The notes under the pieces were generated by a model. The model ran no database searches. It was not told the origin of the DNA and worked only from the letters and a program-made list of their open reading frames with translations. A stretch of 8,390 bases of DNA, from the NCBI GenBank assembly GCA_027296185.1, contig JAPUJL010000499.1:1-8390 (forward strand), in the 5' to 3' direction. The translations under genes and the position numbers were made by a program. This stretch comes from SAR324 cluster bacterium. Its GTDB lineage: Bacteria; SAR324; JACQKK01. How positions within the stretch are numbered: position 1 is the stretch's first letter; each line of letters starts with the position of its first letter. Of this stretch, positions 7,101-8,390 are shown piece after piece.

Positions 7101-8244
7101 GGAAGATGAACGGCTTGAACAGCTCCAGCGCCATCAGCTTGGGCAGCCCGCACTGGTGCAGCTTCAAATCGGGACCGACCACGATTACCGTCCGTCCCGA
7201 GTAATCCACCCGCTTGCCGAGCAGGTTCTGCCGGAAGCGCCCCTGCTTGCCCTTGAGCATGTCGCTGAGGGACTTCAGCGGGCGTTTGTTGGTGCCCATG
7301 ATGGGCCGGCCGCGGCGGCCGTTATCGAACAGCGCGTCCACCGATTCCTGGAGCATCCGCTTCTCGTTGCGCACGATCAGGTCGGGGGCCCGCAGGTCGA
7401 TCAGCCGCTTGAGGCGGTTGTTGCGGTGTATCACCCGCCGGTAGAGGTCGTTCAGGTCGCTGGTGGCGAAGCGCCCACCTTCCAGCGGCACCAGGGGGCG
7501 CAATTCCGGGGAGATCACCGGGATCACGTCGAGGATCATCGAGAAGGGGTCGTTGTTCGATTTGCGGAACGCCTCGACGATCTTCAGCCGCTTGACCACC
7601 TTCTTGCGTTTGGCTTCAGAGCCCACCTCGCGCATATCGGTGTAGAGCGCTGTGCTGAGGGCCTGCAGGTCGATCGCCTCGAGTAATTCGCGGATCGCCT
7701 CGGCGCCCATGCCCGTGCGGAGGTCCGGAAACTGGTTGTGCAGTTCCCGGTACCGTTCTTCCTCCAGCAACTCCTTCACGGCCAGCTTGGAGCTGCCCGG
7801 ATCCAGCACCACGTAGGCATCGAAGTACAGCACCCGCTCCAGATCCCGCAGGGTCATGTCCAGCAGGTTGCCGATCCGGCTGGGCACGCCTTTGAGGAAC
7901 CACACGTGGGAAACCGGGCTGGCCAGCTTGATGTGCCCTAGCCGCTCGCGCCGCACCTTGGACTGGATCACCTCCACTCCGCATTTCTCGCAGGTGATGC
8001 CCCGGTGCTTCATGCGCTTGTATTTGCCGCAATTGCACTCATAATCGTGAATGGGACCGAAGATCTTCGCGCAGAACAAGCCGTCCGGTTCCGGCTTGAA
8101 GGTGCGGTAGTTGATCGTCTCCGAAGTCCGCACCTCTCCGTGAGACCACGACAGAATTTGGTTGGCCGAGGCGATCCGGATTTGCACCGCGTTGTAGTCG
8201 GCGGGAGCGGTCGGCTTCTCAAAGATCGTGTTCAGCGCTTTCAA
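4132..8244 (-). CDS. rpoC: DNA-directed RNA polymerase subunit beta'
   Basis: This is the 1370-residue beta' subunit of RNA polymerase, which with beta forms the active-site cleft. Zinc site 1 is C70, C72, C85, C88. The clamp and rudder region contains [16 protein letters not shown] (343-358). The catalytic NADFDGDQM (457-465) carries the Mg-binding aspartates D459, D461 and D463. Zinc site 2 is C793, C867, C874, C877. The trigger loop follows [18 protein letters not shown], with M911 and H915 matching the catalytic Met/His pair. About 185 residues (roughly 923-1106) then form an SI3-type trigger-loop insert before [16 protein letters not shown]. The protein ends in an Ala/Glu-rich tail. The length compares with 1407 in E. 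coli. The start codon is TTG (8242-8244), chosen because GGAGG lies five bases upstream and the N-terminus then matches the family register; no ATG is in frame nearby. It is co-directional with rpoB. Confidence 0.99.
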   Translation of the reverse strand: MKALNTIFEKPTAPADYNAVQIRIASANQILSWSHGEVRTSETINYRTFKPEPDGLFCAKIFGPIHDYECNCGKYKRMKHRGITCEKCGVEVIQSKVRRERLGHIKLASPVSHVWFLKGVPSRIGNLLDMTLRDLERVLYFDAYVVLDPGSSKLAVKELLEEERYRELHNQFPDLRTGMGAEAIRELLEAIDLQALSTALYTDMREVGSEAKRKKVVKRLKIVEAFRKSNNDPFSMILDVIPVISPELRPLVPLEGGRFATSDLNDLYRRVIHRNNRLKRLIDLRAPDLIVRNEKRMLQESVDALFDNGRRGRPIMGTNKRPLKSLSDMLKGKQGRFRQNLLGKRVDYSGRTVIVVGPDLKLHQCGLPKLMALELFKPFIFHLLIEYYDVPTIKVAKKMVEERRPEVWEVLDEVIVDHPVLLNRAPTLHRLGIQAFEPILIEGKAIQLHPLVCTAFNADFDGDQMAVHVPLSVEAQLEAKVLMMATNNILSPANGKPIMTPTQDMVLGLYWMTKEIPGTVGEGMRFICSDDVQVAYDHGKVGLQAKIKVVMEGEQVDSTVGRVLLRAHIPQAVEFSYINRLLKKKELADLVDVSYRLAGNVETVAMLDELKRLGFLHATRAGFSISIHDMQIPSNKPALLAHAEEEVIEVRQQYVDGLITEGERYNKVIDIWARLTDRVANEMLNTLRADAIKADRKVNPIYVMADSGARGSTQQMKQLAGMRGLMAKPSGEIIETPITANFREGLSVLQYFISTHGARKGLADTALKTANSGYLTRRLVDVAQDGVVRDHDCGTVNGIEMSALVEAGEIIETLGDRVLGRVALEDITDPFRNTLLVKAGDEIDEDKVQLIDNAGIESVHIRSVLTCNMDHGVCALCYGRDLSRGRLIAEGEAVGVIAAQSIGEPGTQLTMRTFHIGGAANQRVEVSRWEAKFSGRLEYVNIRVVQNQEGFWTIMTRKAEARIVDPKTGRELEARTLPVGSVLRVKNTAIVKQGQEIAEWDPFSTPILSDVSGIVKFSDIIDGVTMREQLDKETGLSRRVVLEHTESDRRPEMSMRDAHGRLIKNPDTGQQARFFLPAKAELMVEDGHEVHAGAILARIPRETAKNKDITGGLPRVAELFEARIPKDPSIIAEIDGVVSFGKDVKRKQKVLITPDRGESKEYLIPRGKHIIVHEGDHVHAGDPIVDGPANPHDILAVLGPQRLQKYLVDEVQEVYRLQGVSINDKHVEVIVRQMLKQLKITDPGDTTFLINEQVSRRVFEQKTTETLEAGQRPPTARPILQGITKAALSTDSFISAASFQETTKVLTEAAINGKIDYFRGLKENVILGRLIPSGTGYAPFQRANYEIPEEIQAALEAEEAAAAAQEAPEA

Positions 8245-8248
8245 ATGA

Positions 8249-8254
8249 CCCTCC
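8249..8254 (-). promoter_or_regulatory. Shine-Dalgarno site deciding the rpoC TTG start
   Basis: GGAGGG on the minus strand lies four to five bases before TTG 8242-8244. The frame upstream is open, but this is the only strong ribosome-binding site near the conserved N-terminus. It therefore supports a non-ATG initiation codon for rpoC. Confidence 0.75.
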
Positions 8255-8271
8255 GGGGTTGATGTGACTGT

Positions 8272-8291
8272 CGGCCGCCGTGCCGCGGCCG
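8272..8291 (-). repeat. GC-rich hairpin in the rpoB-rpoC spacer
   Basis: CGGCCGC (8272-8278) pairs perfectly with GCGGCCG (8285-8291) around a six-base loop, giving seven G-C pairs in the 89-bp spacer. It lies about 18 bases upstream of the rpoC Shine-Dalgarno on the minus-strand transcript. No U-run follows, so it is unlikely to terminate strongly. It could be an RNA processing or pausing site, or simply reflect high GC content. Confidence 0.4.
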
Positions 8292-8333
8292 CGCGCTTTC
8301 ATTAGTCGATCGGTCGAATGGCCTCTGCCGCCG

Positions 8334-8390
8334 CTATTCGGCGGGGGGCGGCGCCTCGCGCAGCAGGCTCACGTCGAGGCAGAGGCTCTT
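8334..8390 (-). CDS. rpoB: DNA-directed RNA polymerase subunit beta, last 18 codons (runs off window)
   Basis: The minus strand reads KSLCLDVSLLREAPPPAE and then TAG at 8334-8336. The S-L-C-L-D-V-x-L-L core is the usual C-terminal end of RpoB, which packs against beta'. Position directly upstream of rpoC, on the same strand with an 89-bp spacer, fits the near-universal rpoBC order. Only the terminal fragment is visible, so nothing can be said about the catalytic regions. Confidence 0.93.
   Translation of the reverse strand, partial: KSLCLDVSLLREAPPPAE

Noticed and set aside
8219..8302. 27-residue minus-strand frame (ATG at 8300-8302) overlapping the rpoC start, considered as a leader peptide
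   Set aside because: There is no Shine-Dalgarno upstream of its ATG and no regulatory codon run. The overlap with rpoC is likely chance.

Overview
The window is a GC-rich bacterial chromosomal segment dominated by housekeeping genes, nearly all on the minus strand. There are no tRNA or rRNA genes, insertion sequences, CRISPR arrays or phage genes that I can see. The RpoC protein carries both zinc-binding sites and a large insertion in the trigger loop (the Proteobacteria-type SI3 insert). Its N-terminal region resembles deltaproteobacterial and related lineages. I cannot name the taxon from sequence alone; a deltaproteobacterium or an uncultivated relative is a reasonable guess.

Layout, right to left in the direction of minus-strand transcription. 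The last 57 bases hold the end of rpoB. After an 89-bp spacer with a GC-rich hairpin and a Shine-Dalgarno site comes complete rpoC (8244 to 4132), which starts with TTG. RpoC ends tail-to-tail against a plus-strand gene (3477-4052) for a small exported protein with a strongly acidic segment and a glycine-rich pair of hydrophobic helices. So the usual rpsL-rpsG-fusA-tuf block does not directly follow rpoC here.

Divergent from that gene is a second minus-strand series. It contains an Hsp20-family small heat shock protein (2937-3362), a PlsC-family acyltransferase (1868-2794), a degenerate CheY-like receiver domain without its phosphorylation residues (1400-1816), and a conserved-looking hypothetical protein (845-1303). 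After a 308-bp gap with a candidate promoter comes the N-terminal half of ispH (536 to the window edge), the last enzyme of the MEP isoprenoid pathway.

These genes do not form an obvious single pathway. The acyltransferase (membrane phospholipid) and ispH (isoprenoid precursors) are envelope and lipid related. The pseudo-receiver directly behind the acyltransferase is the least ordinary gene. I see no convincing undescribed multi-gene system; the observations listed are modest.
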